From: an uncultured bacterium
GTDB taxonomy: Bacteria > Bdellovibrionota_C > UBA2361 > CALJRW01
Length of the DNA: 51,623 nucleotides
Assembly: GCA_937976335.1 (NCBI GenBank)
Contig: CALJRW010000146.1
Location: 1-51,623 of the forward strand
Reading direction: 5' to 3'
Below the pieces are notes generated by a model. It ran no database searches. It was not told where the DNA came from and worked only from the letters and a program-made list of their open reading frames with translations. Position 1 is the first letter of the stretch; every line of letters starts with the position of its first letter. The position numbers were made by a program, and so were the translations under genes. Shown here in pieces: positions 26,211 through 34,897 of this stretch.

Positions 26211-27215
26211 TTATAGTTTTTTACAAATAAACTCAGCAATTTGAACAGCATTTAAAGCAGCGCCTTTTCTTAAATTATCAGTAACAGTCCATAGGTTTAT
26301 ACAATTTTCAGAACTTTTATCGTCTCTGATTCTTCCAATTAAAATTTCATCCATACCAGAAGCATCAATATGCATTGGATAGCTAGCGTCATTAAAAAAA
26401 ACAGTTAAGCCTTCTGTTTTATCAAACAATTTCTTAAGATTTTCAGCGCTAATATTCTTTTTGGTTTCAATATTTAAGGATTGAGCATGAGAATGGAAAA
26501 CAGGCACTCTTACAGCAGTACAGGTAATTTTTAATTCCGGTAAATCTAAAATTTTTCTTGTTTCATTAACAATTCTTTCTTCTTCTTTAGTTTCTCCAGA
26601 TTCAGAAAAAATATCTATTTGCGGTATGCAGTTAAAAGCAATTTGACAATGAAATTTTTCAGGTTGTAAATCTTGTTGAGTAAACATTGATTGCGTTTGC
26701 TCCCAAAGTTCATCTAAAGCATCCTTACCAGCTCCCGATACTGATTGATAAGTAGATAAAACTACTCTCTTTATTCCAACTTCATTATGAATAACCTTTA
26801 ATACTGAAGCTAACTGAATAGCTGAGGATGCAGGATTCGCTATTAACTTACTTTCCTTACTAAGACTTTCTAAATTGACTCCAGAGACTATTAGTGGCAC
26901 TTCTTGATTCATTCTATGAAAAGCTGAACAATCTATAACGTACGCCCCTGATTCGAGAGCAGTAGCTACCCACTTTTGTGATAACTCAATAGTTGAAGCT
27001 ATAAAAACAATATCAATATTATTAAATGAATCTTCATTTATGACTTCAATCTCAGCTTCATTATTTGCAACAGAATATACTTCTCCAGTAGAAGATTCTG
27101 AAGCAAAAAGTCTTACGTCAATTAATGGAAAATTTCGTTCTGTTAGAATAGCAATTATTTCACTACCAACAACTCCTGTTGCCCCTACAATTGCAATACT
27201 TATTTCATCTTTCAT
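26211..27215 (-). CDS. asd: Aspartate-semialdehyde dehydrogenase homologue lacking the catalytic Cys
   Basis: The 334-residue protein follows the ASADH family from end to end: IVGATGVVGSEI (9-20), STYQSVSGAG, FHCQIAFNCIPQID, KEEERIVNETRKIL, RVPVFHSHAQSLNIE with the catalytic His and Arg, and NLWTVTDNLRKGAALNAVQIAE. The nucleophile motif, normally NPNCST, reads NPASSA (127-132), so the cysteine position holds Ser130, encoded TCC. The other active-site residues (Gln of STYQ, Arg, His) are kept. It may be a divergent enzyme, a USG-1-type paralogue with another role, or an inactive copy. If a second asd exists, this one need not supply lysine and threonine. Confidence 0.85.
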   Translation of the reverse strand: MKDEISIAIVGATGVVGSEIIAILTERNFPLIDVRLFASESSTGEVYSVANNEAEIEVINEDSFNNIDIVFIASTIELSQKWVATALESGAYVIDCSAFHRMNQEVPLIVSGVNLESLSKESKLIANPASSAIQLASVLKVIHNEVGIKRVVLSTYQSVSGAGKDALDELWEQTQSMFTQQDLQPEKFHCQIAFNCIPQIDIFSESGETKEEERIVNETRKILDLPELKITCTAVRVPVFHSHAQSLNIETKKNISAENLKKLFDKTEGLTVFFNDASYPMHIDASGMDEILIGRIRDDKSSENCINLWTVTDNLRKGAALNAVQIAEFICKKL

Positions 27216-27270
27216 TAAAATTTACCAATTATTTTTATAACTCTTTTTTATTAGTTAACTATTAAGAGTT

Positions 27271-27564
27271 TTATTGAGGCTCTGCGTAGCCATATAGTGT
27301 CCAGGAATACATCTCTTCCTTCTGCTCTGTTAAAATAATATCCCAACCAATCTTTGGTGGAGATTGTCCACCACTGCTCCATAATTGATAACTATTGCCT
27401 TCTGAGTCTTTAACCACATCAAGACCTTCAAGCCTTTCATCCCAAGACGCTGGACGAGCACCTTTCTTAATACTCCCTTCTTGATATTGAGAGTCATAAC
27501 GAGAGCTGATTAGCTCACTCACAACAAGTCTGTAAGGTAAATTAACTGACTGTTTTTTTAACAT
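27271..27564 (-). CDS. Small conserved-looking protein of unknown function
   Basis: The 97-residue soluble protein is rich in Ser, Trp and Tyr in its second half (SYQLWSSGGQSPPKIGWDIIL, EMYSWTLYGYAEP in parts), with a Gly-Gly-Pro-Pro turn. It has no signal peptide or membrane segment. I recognise no family. It starts 14 bp after the HU/IHF-like gene and is probably co-transcribed with it. Ordered hydrophobic/charged patterning and tight spacing argue that it is a real gene. Confidence 0.65.
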   Translation of the reverse strand: MLKKQSVNLPYRLVVSELISSRYDSQYQEGSIKKGARPASWDERLEGLDVVKDSEGNSYQLWSSGGQSPPKIGWDIILTEQKEEMYSWTLYGYAEPQ

Positions 27565-27578
27565 TAAGTAGTTCTATC

Positions 27579-27887
27579 TTAAGAAGTAGCTGCAACTGCA
27601 GTCGGATCTTCAACTTTGTCGATTCTTTCTTTTAACTCTTTACCAACTTTGAAAAAAGGAAGTTTTTTTGGAGGAACTGAAATTTTCTCTCCAGTTTTAG
27701 GATTTCTTCCCTGATACGAGTTGTATTCTTTAACTACAAAACTACCAAAACCTCTAATTTCTATTCTTCCGCCATTAACAAGCGTATCTCTCATTTTTCT
27801 GTAAATAAGGTTAACGATCTCTTCAGCTTGCATAACATTTATTCCACAACGCTCAGCCAGTCTCTCTATCAATTCTGATTTATTCAC
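27579..27887 (-). CDS. HU/IHF family DNA-bending protein
   Basis: The 102-residue protein starts MNKSELIERLAERCGI and has the hallmark RIEIRGFGSFVVKEY and GRNPKTGEKISVPPKKLPFFKVGKELKERI (in parts). The beta-arm carries the NPKTGE tip with the DNA-intercalating proline. The R-E-I-RGFGSF and Pro-Pro-Lys pattern is nearer IHF beta than HU, but subunit identity cannot be fixed. A short Ala/Thr-rich tail follows. The long 5' gap holds a possible promoter. Confidence 0.93.
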   Translation of the reverse strand: MNKSELIERLAERCGINVMQAEEIVNLIYRKMRDTLVNGGRIEIRGFGSFVVKEYNSYQGRNPKTGEKISVPPKKLPFFKVGKELKERIDKVEDPTAVAATS

Positions 27888-28245
27888 AGCATCTTCCTCT
27901 AAATGATTAGTTTTAATTTAGCTTATAATAATAACAGCCAACTAAAAATCTAATAAACAGTTAAATCAACACCTTAAGTAAGTATCCGAAATCAATAGGA
28001 AAGTCAAAAGGTTATGAGGTTATATTTTACCCCTTTGATAAGTGCTTGATTTTATAGATGTTTTATTATTGCTGATAAGTAGTTTTACTGACCTTGGCAA
28101 GCTAACTACTTAATTCATTTACGCTTATAGTGTTAGCTTAGAATCAGAATAGTACTAGCAAAAAGAAAATATTTCACAGAATATTTTTTCTCTGCCTAAT
28201 ACTCTGTGAAGTTAGTGCCCTATGGTTTAAATTCAAAATCTTAGT
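27888..28245. other. Divergent intergenic region between the HU/IHF gene and dus
   Basis: No gene is seen. On the minus strand TTGACT (28007-28002) resembles a -35 box and is part of the recurring ACTTTCTATA-like motif, but no good -10 follows at 17 bp. At 28173-28210 the 8-base arms TTCACAGA and TCTGTGAA are perfect complements around a 22-base loop, about 35 bp before dus; this may be a leader hairpin or binding site. Confidence 0.35.
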
Positions 28246-29229
28246 ATGGATATTTTTCAAAAAAAACTTAATAAATCAAAAATTAATCCTGTACTCTTAC
28301 TTGCTCCAATGGAAGGAGTGACAAACCGTATTTTTCGCGATCTAATTTGTGACATTGGCTCAGTGGATATCCTCGCAACTGAATTTATTAGAATCAGTAA
28401 TGTAAAACAAAAAATAAAACCCCTACCTAAACATTCAAAGCCACTTCAAATTCAAATTATGGGTAATAAAAGAGAAACCATCATTGGCGCTTTAAAATTT
28501 ATTAAAAGTAAGGGGATAATCACAAACAATTCTTGGCTAGATTTAAATGTAGGCTGCCCTTCTAAAAAAGTTACTTCAAGTGGTGCTGGCTCAGCCTTAC
28601 TTTTAGAACCAAAAAGATTAGAAGATATTATCTTTTCTATTAGAGAACTCCATGCCGGCCCCTTTTCTATTAAAACTAGGCTTGGATTTCAGAGTAAAGA
28701 AGAGTATCCAAAAATTATTTCTATGCTTAGTAGAGTTCCATTAGATTTTATTACAATTCATGCTCGAACTAAATGTGATATGTACTCTGAACCAATAGAT
28801 ATGAAGCTACTAAAATATGCTGTTGAAGCTCTACCATTCCCAGTAATTGGCAATGGCGATATTTGGTCCTCAGACGATGCGATTGTTATGTTAGAACAAA
28901 CTGGGGTAAGAGGTCTTATGTGTGGTAGAGGAGCGATAACAAATCCTTTTTTATTTTGTGATATAAAAAATAAGCTAAATAATAAAGATTCTTCATCACA
29001 AATAGAGCGTATCAAAAAACTACAAGAATTCTCTCTTAGTCTAATGGAGAAATATCTAGCAGAAGAAGCATTTACTAAGAAAAAATATATTGGCAAAGTA
29101 AAAGAATTTTCTGTTTGGTTTAGTAAAAATAAATTAATTGGTAGAAACTTTTTTCAAGAAATTAAGAGAGTTGATACTGTCAGTGAAGCTAAAGACAAGA
29201 TCGAGACTTACTTTCAATCTTATTTGTAA
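28246..29229 (+). CDS. dus: tRNA-dihydrouridine synthase
   Basis: The 327-residue flavoprotein has the TIM-barrel Dus motifs: LAPMEGVTNRIFRDLI (19-34), LDLNVGCPSKKVTSSGAGSALL with the catalytic Cys104, SIKTRLGF, FITIHARTKCDMYSEP (in parts), VIGNGDI and GLMCGRGAITNPFLF. It reduces uridines in tRNA with FMN and NADPH. Which subfamily (A, B or C) cannot be said from sequence alone. It stands alone on the plus strand. Confidence 0.95.
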   Translation: MDIFQKKLNKSKINPVLLLAPMEGVTNRIFRDLICDIGSVDILATEFIRISNVKQKIKPLPKHSKPLQIQIMGNKRETIIGALKFIKSKGIITNNSWLDLNVGCPSKKVTSSGAGSALLLEPKRLEDIIFSIRELHAGPFSIKTRLGFQSKEEYPKIISMLSRVPLDFITIHARTKCDMYSEPIDMKLLKYAVEALPFPVIGNGDIWSSDDAIVMLEQTGVRGLMCGRGAITNPFLFCDIKNKLNNKDSSSQIERIKKLQEFSLSLMEKYLAEEAFTKKKYIGKVKEFSVWFSKNKLIGRNFFQEIKRVDTVSEAKDKIETYFQSYL

Positions 29230-29282
29230 TTTAGCAATCTACATGTTTAATCATAGAGATGAAGAGTATTTAGTAATCTTAA

Positions 29283-29999
29283 CTAAAACAACTTCAAAGG
29301 ATTAAAAGCTAAATACTTCCCATTACTAACTAATCTTCTTGTCTCAAAATGCAAATGATTGCCAGTAGCATTACCAGTCCGACCAACAGTTGCAATTTTA
29401 TGTTTTCTACTTACCCAATCAGAAACTCTAACCAAATTTCTAGTATTATGTGCGTAAAGAGTTAACAAATCACCATTTTGAATAATCACTAAATTTCCAT
29501 ACCCTCGGGCCTTCGCTGAATAAACAACTCGTCCTGAGTGAGCTGAGTAAATCGGAGTTCCTTTATCTGCAGATAAATCTAAACCATTATGGAACCTACC
29601 CCATCTTGGTTTAAATTTTGAAGTAATCGCTTTGGAACGAAGCGGCCAGTATAGTTTCTTTTTATAAAAGCTTACACTACCTAAACTACTGGTTCTCTCT
29701 CCTAATTTTTTAAGAGAAAAGTTTTCAGTATAATTTTTTCTACGTCTAGAAGCTCTTCTTCTAGCGAAATTTTTCTTAGGTATAACAATAAAAGCACCAG
29801 CTCTAATTGTGTTTTCATTATATATAGAATTTAGTTTTTTAAGTCTTATAAGAGATATTTGATTATCTTTTGCAATTTGAGAAAGCGTGTCACCTCTTCT
29901 TATCTGATATTTTTCTACTGGCTCACTTGGATTAAAAATAAAACATGAGCTAAAATATAAAAGGATAGATAAAAAAATAAAACTTCTAATTTTTATCAT
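29283..29999 (-). CDS. LysM and M23-peptidase lipoprotein
   Basis: The 238-residue protein has a lipoprotein signal with FSSC (Cys19), a LysM domain at 31-75 (YQIRRGDTLSQIAKDN) that binds peptidoglycan, a very basic linker (RRRASRRRK), and an M23 domain at about 118-235. All M23 zinc and catalytic residues are kept: His137 and Asp141 in FHNGLDL, His184 in YAHN, and His215/His217 in NHLHFE. It is therefore likely an active endopeptidase, not a NlpD-like activator with lost ligands. Its ATG overlaps the dedA stop by 1 base (TAATG). Confidence 0.93.
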   Translation of the reverse strand: MIKIRSFIFLSILLYFSSCFIFNPSEPVEKYQIRRGDTLSQIAKDNQISLIRLKKLNSIYNENTIRAGAFIVIPKKNFARRRASRRRKNYTENFSLKKLGERTSSLGSVSFYKKKLYWPLRSKAITSKFKPRWGRFHNGLDLSADKGTPIYSAHSGRVVYSAKARGYGNLVIIQNGDLLTLYAHNTRNLVRVSDWVSRKHKIATVGRTGNATGNHLHFETRRLVSNGKYLAFNPLKLF

Positions 30000-30616
30000 T
30001 AATTTTTTTCTAATTTCTTAGGCGTCCACCAAAAATAATATGCAAGCGACATTATAATTATTACACCAAACATCCAATAGCCAATTTGCTTTGCTAAATG
30101 CTCAGTACCCTCACCTCCTCCAAGTACTAGACCAAGAGTGATTAAGATAGCAGACCATATTCCAGCTCCAAGACTTGTTAATATAGTAAATGAAAAAAGA
30201 TTCATTCTTGATAGCCCTGCAGGAATAGAAACCCATTGACGAATTCCAAATATCAAACGACCAACAAAGGTTGCGTAATTACCATGTCTTAGAAAAGCAC
30301 TTTCTACTTTTGAAAACTTAGTTTCACTAAAACCAAACTTTGAACCATATTTTAGTATAAAAGCGCGACCAAATCTTAGGGATAAAAAGTAATTTATATA
30401 GGCACCAGCTAAACTTCCTAGAGTTCCTGCAGCTAAAGCTAAGACGAAATTCATTTTACCTTGCTTCACTAAAACCCCTGCTGGAATCAAGACTACCTCA
30501 CTAGGGAAAGGAATAAAGGAACTCTCAAGAGCCATTAAAAGAAAAATACCAATATAACCAAGCAAATCAACTAAATGAAGCAAATAATCAACTGCAGAAT
30601 GAAAAATTTCGACCAT
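29999..30616 (-). CDS. DedA family membrane protein
   Basis: The 205-residue protein contains LGYIGIFLLMALESSFIPFPSEVVLIPAG near the N terminus and GRLIFGIRQWVSIPAGLSRMN in the middle (in parts). The E-x8-PFPSE and GR-x5-R-x3-PAG motifs are the DedA/VTT-domain signature. These proteins are implicated in flipping polyprenyl- or phospholipids across the inner membrane. It sits between the Pcm-like and the LysM-M23 gene in a tight cluster (11-bp gap and 1-bp overlap), fitting an envelope role. Confidence 0.93.
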   Translation of the reverse strand: MVEIFHSAVDYLLHLVDLLGYIGIFLLMALESSFIPFPSEVVLIPAGVLVKQGKMNFVLALAAGTLGSLAGAYINYFLSLRFGRAFILKYGSKFGFSETKFSKVESAFLRHGNYATFVGRLIFGIRQWVSIPAGLSRMNLFSFTILTSLGAGIWSAILITLGLVLGGGEGTEHLAKQIGYWMFGVIIIMSLAYYFWWTPKKLEKN

Positions 30617-30627
30617 AAAACTAACAA

Positions 30628-31290
30628 TTAATAATAATCAACAATAGGGAACTCCTTAAGTCCCGAGCTTGTTAATTCGTAAAGAACTAAATCATTTTTA
30701 ATTTGCGCAACAAATCGTCCCCCAGGAGATACTAGTTGCTCAATAAGATTAAAATCTACTTCTTCCACTGAAAACCAAGCAACAATCACATCAAAAGGAC
30801 CATGTTCTGGCCACCCAGAAAGCGCATCTCCAGATTTAACAATTGCATTAGGATAGCCTAAACTATCTAAAGTCTTTCTAGCTCTTTGCGCAAGTCTTGG
30901 AATTTTTTCTACAGAATAGACATAAGCGCCCATTTCAGAAAGCAAGGCAGAACTGTAACCAGAACCAGAACCAAGCTCTAAAACTCTTTTTCGCTTCAGA
31001 GGCCCAAGCATACCTAAAATATTTGCAAGAAAACTTGGTTTTTCCTGTATTTGATTATCTCCAATTGGGAAAGGGGCATTTACGTAACAATAACCTGGAT
31101 CTTCTAATTCAAGAAAATTATGCCTCGGAACAGCTCGAAATGCACGTCTGACCAAAGTCTCACAATCCTCATCAAGAATTTCAGCGGTATCAACAACAAG
31201 ATCGGAAAACTTACTTGAATCAATTAATATAGGAGTACAATCTATATCATCAAAATCAAGTGCACTAAAATCTTCTGTTCCTTCAATCAT
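30628..31290 (-). CDS. pcm: Protein-L-isoaspartate O-methyltransferase-like protein
   Basis: The 220-residue protein has the PCMT layout: RRAFRAVPRHNFLEL, PFPIGDNQIQEKPSFLANILGML, the SAM-binding motif I VLELGSGSGYSSALLSEMG, YSVEKIPRLAQRARKTL, SGDALSGWPEHGPFDVIVAWFSV and LVSPGGRFVAQI (in parts). Classical Pcm reads QTISQP where this has DNQIQEKP, so substrate use may differ. It is the first gene of the cluster with dedA and the LysM-M23 lipoprotein. Repair of isoaspartyl residues is the inferred function. Confidence 0.82.
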   Translation of the reverse strand: MIEGTEDFSALDFDDIDCTPILIDSSKFSDLVVDTAEILDEDCETLVRRAFRAVPRHNFLELEDPGYCYVNAPFPIGDNQIQEKPSFLANILGMLGPLKRKRVLELGSGSGYSSALLSEMGAYVYSVEKIPRLAQRARKTLDSLGYPNAIVKSGDALSGWPEHGPFDVIVAWFSVEEVDFNLIEQLVSPGGRFVAQIKNDLVLYELTSSGLKEFPIVDYY

Positions 31291-31790
31291 CGTAAACAGA
31301 GTAGCTTGAAAGTCTATACTGGGACAAGATCATAACATTGCATTTCAGGTAAGCTTTTATTAATAGAGTTGTCCCGCCATTATTTTGTAGCGAGAGAGCT
31401 AAGGTTTTGAAAAGACGAAGAAATTAGTAACAAAATAAACGTAGCTGTAGTATTAGTTAGAGATAATGACGATATGATTGAGCAAATACCCATGGGAAGA
31501 TTAGGGAAACCTGAAGAGCTTGTTAAATTGACTTCTATTTTTTACTAAAAGCATGCTGACTTTCTTTACTTTGAACCTCAATTTTTAGACAAAAAAGCTA
31601 AGCTACTAACCTAAATTCAGGTTATTAGAGATTTTTCAAACTAATAATCAACCTCTATTGCATCATCACAAGAAATCAAGACAATTCTTTACAATCTAAC
31701 TAATATCAAATCTTTCTTATTTTTTAATCGTAGAAACTTCTAAAAACATCTGCCGATAATATAAATGAAACTAAAAAAAGGATTAATTAT
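31291..31790. other. Gene-poor 500-bp stretch with remnant coding sequence
   Basis: It contains an inverted repeat GGGACAA (31321-31327) / TTGTCCC (31369-31375), then a decayed FabG-like tail (31411-31548), then about 240 AT-rich bases without visible structure up to an AAGGA Shine-Dalgarno before the M15-like gene. It looks like a site of gene loss or insertion. Confidence 0.5.
31411..31548 (+). pseudogene. Decayed C-terminal fragment of a FabG-type short-chain dehydrogenase
   Basis: One frame is open from 31411 to the TAA at 31546-31548, after an in-frame TGA. It includes IEQIPMGRLGKPEELVK, which matches the C-terminal signature of 3-oxoacyl-ACP reductases (IPLGRLGKPEEVA). The preceding NVAVVLVRDNDDM can be read as a decayed NVNAVAPGFIDTDM. 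No Rossmann or Ser-Tyr-Lys segment remains upstream, and there is no start or ribosome-binding site. I read it as a leftover of a lost gene. Confidence 0.65.
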
Positions 31791-32348
31791 ATGAAAATAA
31801 AAAAGAACGAAATTAGCTACAACTATAGCTACTCTTCAAGTAGCAATTCATATAACCAGAATACTGTAAATATTAACTACGGAACTATAACTAATTCAGA
31901 AGACAGTAGCATTCAAACTATAAAAAACTACATAGGTCAGTTATTCCCTAAATCTAAGAAAGAAAAGAAAATTAAACTTAACCTAGAAGGAACAAATGCT
32001 GATATCTTAGTAAAAGACTGGAACAGAGACGGTAAACCTGAAGCAAATGTTAAAAAATTAAGCTCTAAGATTAAAAAAACTTTTCCAGATATTGTCGACA
32101 CTTGGAAAAGCTTTGGTTTAAAAAAGCCTGTAATTACATCAGGGAATGATGGTAGACATAAACATGGTTCAAAGCATTATATAAACAATGCAATTGATTT
32201 ACGAGCTAACAACATTCCTAACTCTCTAGCAAGGGAGGTTGCGAAAGATTTACAGTTTAGGTTAGGGAAAGACTATGACGTCATTTTTGAAGCATATCCT
32301 GAAAACCCAGCTAACGACCATATTCATGTTGAATACGATCCTAAATAG
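31791..32348 (+). CDS. M15-like (D-Ala-D-Ala peptidase fold) protein with low-complexity N terminus
   Basis: The 185-residue protein has no signal peptide. Residues 8-45 are rich in Ser, Asn and Tyr. DWNRDGKPE at 76-84 reads as an EF-hand-like calcium loop (D-x-N-x-DG-x2-E). The C-terminal half has the M15/hedgehog-type zinc site: His129 and Asp136 in GSKHYINNAIDLR and His179 in NDHIHVEYD. Such domains act in phage endolysins and VanX/VanY carboxypeptidases. It has a clear AAGGA ribosome-binding site and lies next to a decayed gene fragment in an otherwise housekeeping region, suggesting acquisition. A peptidoglycan-cleaving role is inferred. Confidence 0.75.
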   Translation: MKIKKNEISYNYSYSSSSNSYNQNTVNINYGTITNSEDSSIQTIKNYIGQLFPKSKKEKKIKLNLEGTNADILVKDWNRDGKPEANVKKLSSKIKKTFPDIVDTWKSFGLKKPVITSGNDGRHKHGSKHYINNAIDLRANNIPNSLAREVAKDLQFRLGKDYDVIFEAYPENPANDHIHVEYDPK

Positions 32349-32358
32349 GAAAAAATCC

Positions 32359-33288
32359 TCAAGCCCCAGAAGCGGCCTTCTCTACAGCAGGTCGTCTAAT
32401 ATACTCCCAAATCAAAGCAACTGGAGATGCGATAAAAATAGTTGAATAAGTACCCGCAATAATCCCAACTACTAAAAATAAGCTTAAATCAGCAATTGCT
32501 CCACCACCAAACAACAACAACGCAAGGGCAGAAAATAATGTTAATAAACTTGTAATAACAGTTCTTGAAAGGGTTGAAGAAATACTAAAGTTAATTAACT
32601 CTTTAAGAGTTAATTTTTTTTGTTTAAAACTCTCTTCTCTAATCCTATCAAAAACAATAATTGTATCATTAACCGAATAACCAACTATCGTAAGAGCTGC
32701 CGCAAGAGATGCCATATTTAAATCTTTTCCAAAAAATAAGTAAATTCCAAGACAGATAATTACATCGTGAAATAGAGCAGCGACTGCTCCTAATGCAAAT
32801 GCAAATTCAAAGCGGTAAGTAATATAAGCAAGTATTGCAATCAAACCTAAAATAACTGCTGTTAATGCCTTCTTCCTAAGTTCTTTTCCAATTGTTGGTC
32901 CCACAAAATCAGTTTTAACTATTTCAAAGTCACCTGAGAATCCTTCATTTAACGCACCAGAAAGTTTTTCACGAACTATGGCACTATTACCTGTTTCTCC
33001 AGGAAGCCTAACAGAATACTCTTTACTGCCTGCTTCAAATTCTTGAACAAGAAAACCACTAAAACCTGAAGTTTTTAAAACACTTCTTAGCTTATTACTA
33101 CTAGCCCCATCTCCAAGCTTTACTAAAATTTCATGTCCACCTTTAAAATCAGTTCCAAACTTACTTGGACCTCTCTCTACCCAAATAAAGATAGAAGCTG
33201 CGATTAAAAGAAGAGAGATAGGAATAAAAAATTTACTAGCCCCAATGAAGTCAAATTTTAAATCACTTGGTAATATTTCAGTTGTCAT
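32359..33288 (-). CDS. secF: Protein translocase subunit SecF
   Basis: The 309-residue protein has an N-terminal transmembrane helix, the periplasmic part with FGTDFKGGHEILVKLG, and five further helices in the conserved SecD/SecF block: ALGAVAALFHDVIICLGIY, MASLAAALTIVGYSVNDTIIVFDRIREE, and SSTLSRTVITSLLTLFSALALLLFGG (in parts). With SecD it uses the proton gradient to help the Sec channel release exported proteins. It follows secD by 15 bp. Lengths match separate SecD and SecF rather than a fusion. Confidence 0.97.
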   Translation of the reverse strand: MTTEILPSDLKFDFIGASKFFIPISLLLIAASIFIWVERGPSKFGTDFKGGHEILVKLGDGASSNKLRSVLKTSGFSGFLVQEFEAGSKEYSVRLPGETGNSAIVREKLSGALNEGFSGDFEIVKTDFVGPTIGKELRKKALTAVILGLIAILAYITYRFEFAFALGAVAALFHDVIICLGIYLFFGKDLNMASLAAALTIVGYSVNDTIIVFDRIREESFKQKKLTLKELINFSISSTLSRTVITSLLTLFSALALLLFGGGAIADLSLFLVVGIIAGTYSTIFIASPVALIWEYIRRPAVEKAASGA

Positions 33289-33303
33289 AGAATATCCTTT
33301 TTT

Positions 33304-34872
33304 TTAAATAGAAAGCTTGTTTTTACCTTTTAACTCAAAGTAATCAAAACCAAGACGGGCAACAAAAGTTGCACAGAAGATGGTTGTAACAATCCCAATA
33401 CAAAGAGTTACAGCAAAACCTCTAACAGGTCCTGAACCAAAGTAATAAAGAATCAATCCCGAAATTAAAGTTGTCACATTCGAATCAATAATAGCAGAAA
33501 AAGCTTTTTCAAAACCTGAGGCAACTGAAGCATCTCTGCCTGCTCCATTTCGAAGTTCTTCTCGAATCCTTTCAAAAATAATTACATTTGCATCAACTGC
33601 CATACCAACCGTCAAGGCTAGACCAGCTAGACCTGGCAAAGTTAAAGTTGCACCGAATGCAGACAATAAGCCTAAAATAAACACAACGTTTAAGATTAGA
33701 ATTCCACTCGCAATAAGTCCTGACTTTTTGTAATAAAAAGACATAAACAAAAGTATTAATGCAAAACCAATTAATATAGCAAAAACACCTTTTCTAATAG
33801 ATTCTTTTCCAAGACTTGGCCCAACAGTTCTTTCTTCCATCACTTCAAGTGAAGCAGGCAATGCACCAGCTCTTAGGACTACTGCAAGCTCCCTTGCTTC
33901 ATCCATTGTAAAACCACCTGTGATACTACAACGCCCACCACCAATTCTCTCTCTTATGTTAGGTGCTGAATAAACTTCTCCATCTAGAATAATTGCTAAG
34001 TTTCGTCCAACATTCTCGCCTGTTAATCTTCCAAAACTTTTTCCACCTTCTTTTGTAAGGCCCAGCGCAACCTCCACTTGATTATCTGGAGTAAAATTAA
34101 CTTGAGCAGTATCAACGGCAGCTCCTGTTAAACGAACTTCACTTTCAACTTTAATTGGCGTTCCGTCTCTATTCTTAAGAGTGACAGTATCAACATCAGA
34201 AGTTCCATTTTGAGATAAAAGCCTAAACTCTAACTTAGCAACACGACCAACTACTTTTTTTACAGATTCAACATCTTTAACACCAGGCATTTGCAGTAAA
34301 ATTCTTTCATCACCCACTCTCTGTATAATTGGCTCAGAAACTCCAAATGAATCAACTCTTGTTCTTAAAGTTTCAACAGCTTGCGTAACAGCATTAGTTT
34401 TAATATCTGTTATTGCTTGTGCACTTTTTGATAAAGTTAGAAGAGGCCTTCCGTTATCAGCCTTCGACGTCTCGACTTTCAAATCTCTATATTCATCAGT
34501 AAGAATTGATTTTACCCTATCTATTGATTTATCACTTAACAAAGTTAACTCGATAGTGTTTTTATTTGTGACTCTTGCTTTGGTTACAGGAAGTTTATCA
34601 GTACGAAGCCTACTTCTTAGGGACTGCATTTCAAGTTGAAGCCTGTTTGTAACAGCTTCTTCAGATACTACCTTATAAACAAGATGAGCTCCACCACTTA
34701 AATCCAAACCTAAAGATAAAGGTTTTGAAATCCAGTTTTCAAATTTAGCAGTTGCTGTTTCAGTTCCGTCTGATAGTTTCTTAAAAACTGTCGATGCAGT
34801 TGGATACAAAAATAACAATGCTATTAAAAAAACAACACCGAGAGTAATTAGCCTTTGTTTTAAATTTGTCAT
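33304..34872 (-). CDS. secD: Protein translocase subunit SecD
   Basis: The 522-residue protein has LGLDLSGGAHLVYKV after the first helix, the P1 head domain with TLRTRVDSFGVSEPIIQRVGDERILLQMPGV (in parts), LAVVLRAGALPASLEVMEERTVGPSLG, and the six-helix C-terminal block with GLALTVGMAVDANVIIFERIREEL. It works with SecF and YajC at the SecYEG channel. The order yajC-secD-secF is conserved widely in Gram-negatives; here gaps are 25 and 15 bp. Confidence 0.98.
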   Translation of the reverse strand: MTNLKQRLITLGVVFLIALLFLYPTASTVFKKLSDGTETATAKFENWISKPLSLGLDLSGGAHLVYKVVSEEAVTNRLQLEMQSLRSRLRTDKLPVTKARVTNKNTIELTLLSDKSIDRVKSILTDEYRDLKVETSKADNGRPLLTLSKSAQAITDIKTNAVTQAVETLRTRVDSFGVSEPIIQRVGDERILLQMPGVKDVESVKKVVGRVAKLEFRLLSQNGTSDVDTVTLKNRDGTPIKVESEVRLTGAAVDTAQVNFTPDNQVEVALGLTKEGGKSFGRLTGENVGRNLAIILDGEVYSAPNIRERIGGGRCSITGGFTMDEARELAVVLRAGALPASLEVMEERTVGPSLGKESIRKGVFAILIGFALILLFMSFYYKKSGLIASGILILNVVFILGLLSAFGATLTLPGLAGLALTVGMAVDANVIIFERIREELRNGAGRDASVASGFEKAFSAIIDSNVTTLISGLILYYFGSGPVRGFAVTLCIGIVTTIFCATFVARLGFDYFELKGKNKLSI

Positions 34873-34897
34873 ATCTACCTTACTATTTTTTATTTAC

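Noticed and set aside
28173-28210. Riboswitch or terminator before dus
   Set aside because: There is only one 8-bp stem with a large loop and no following T-run or recognisable aptamer. It is noted in the gap description only.
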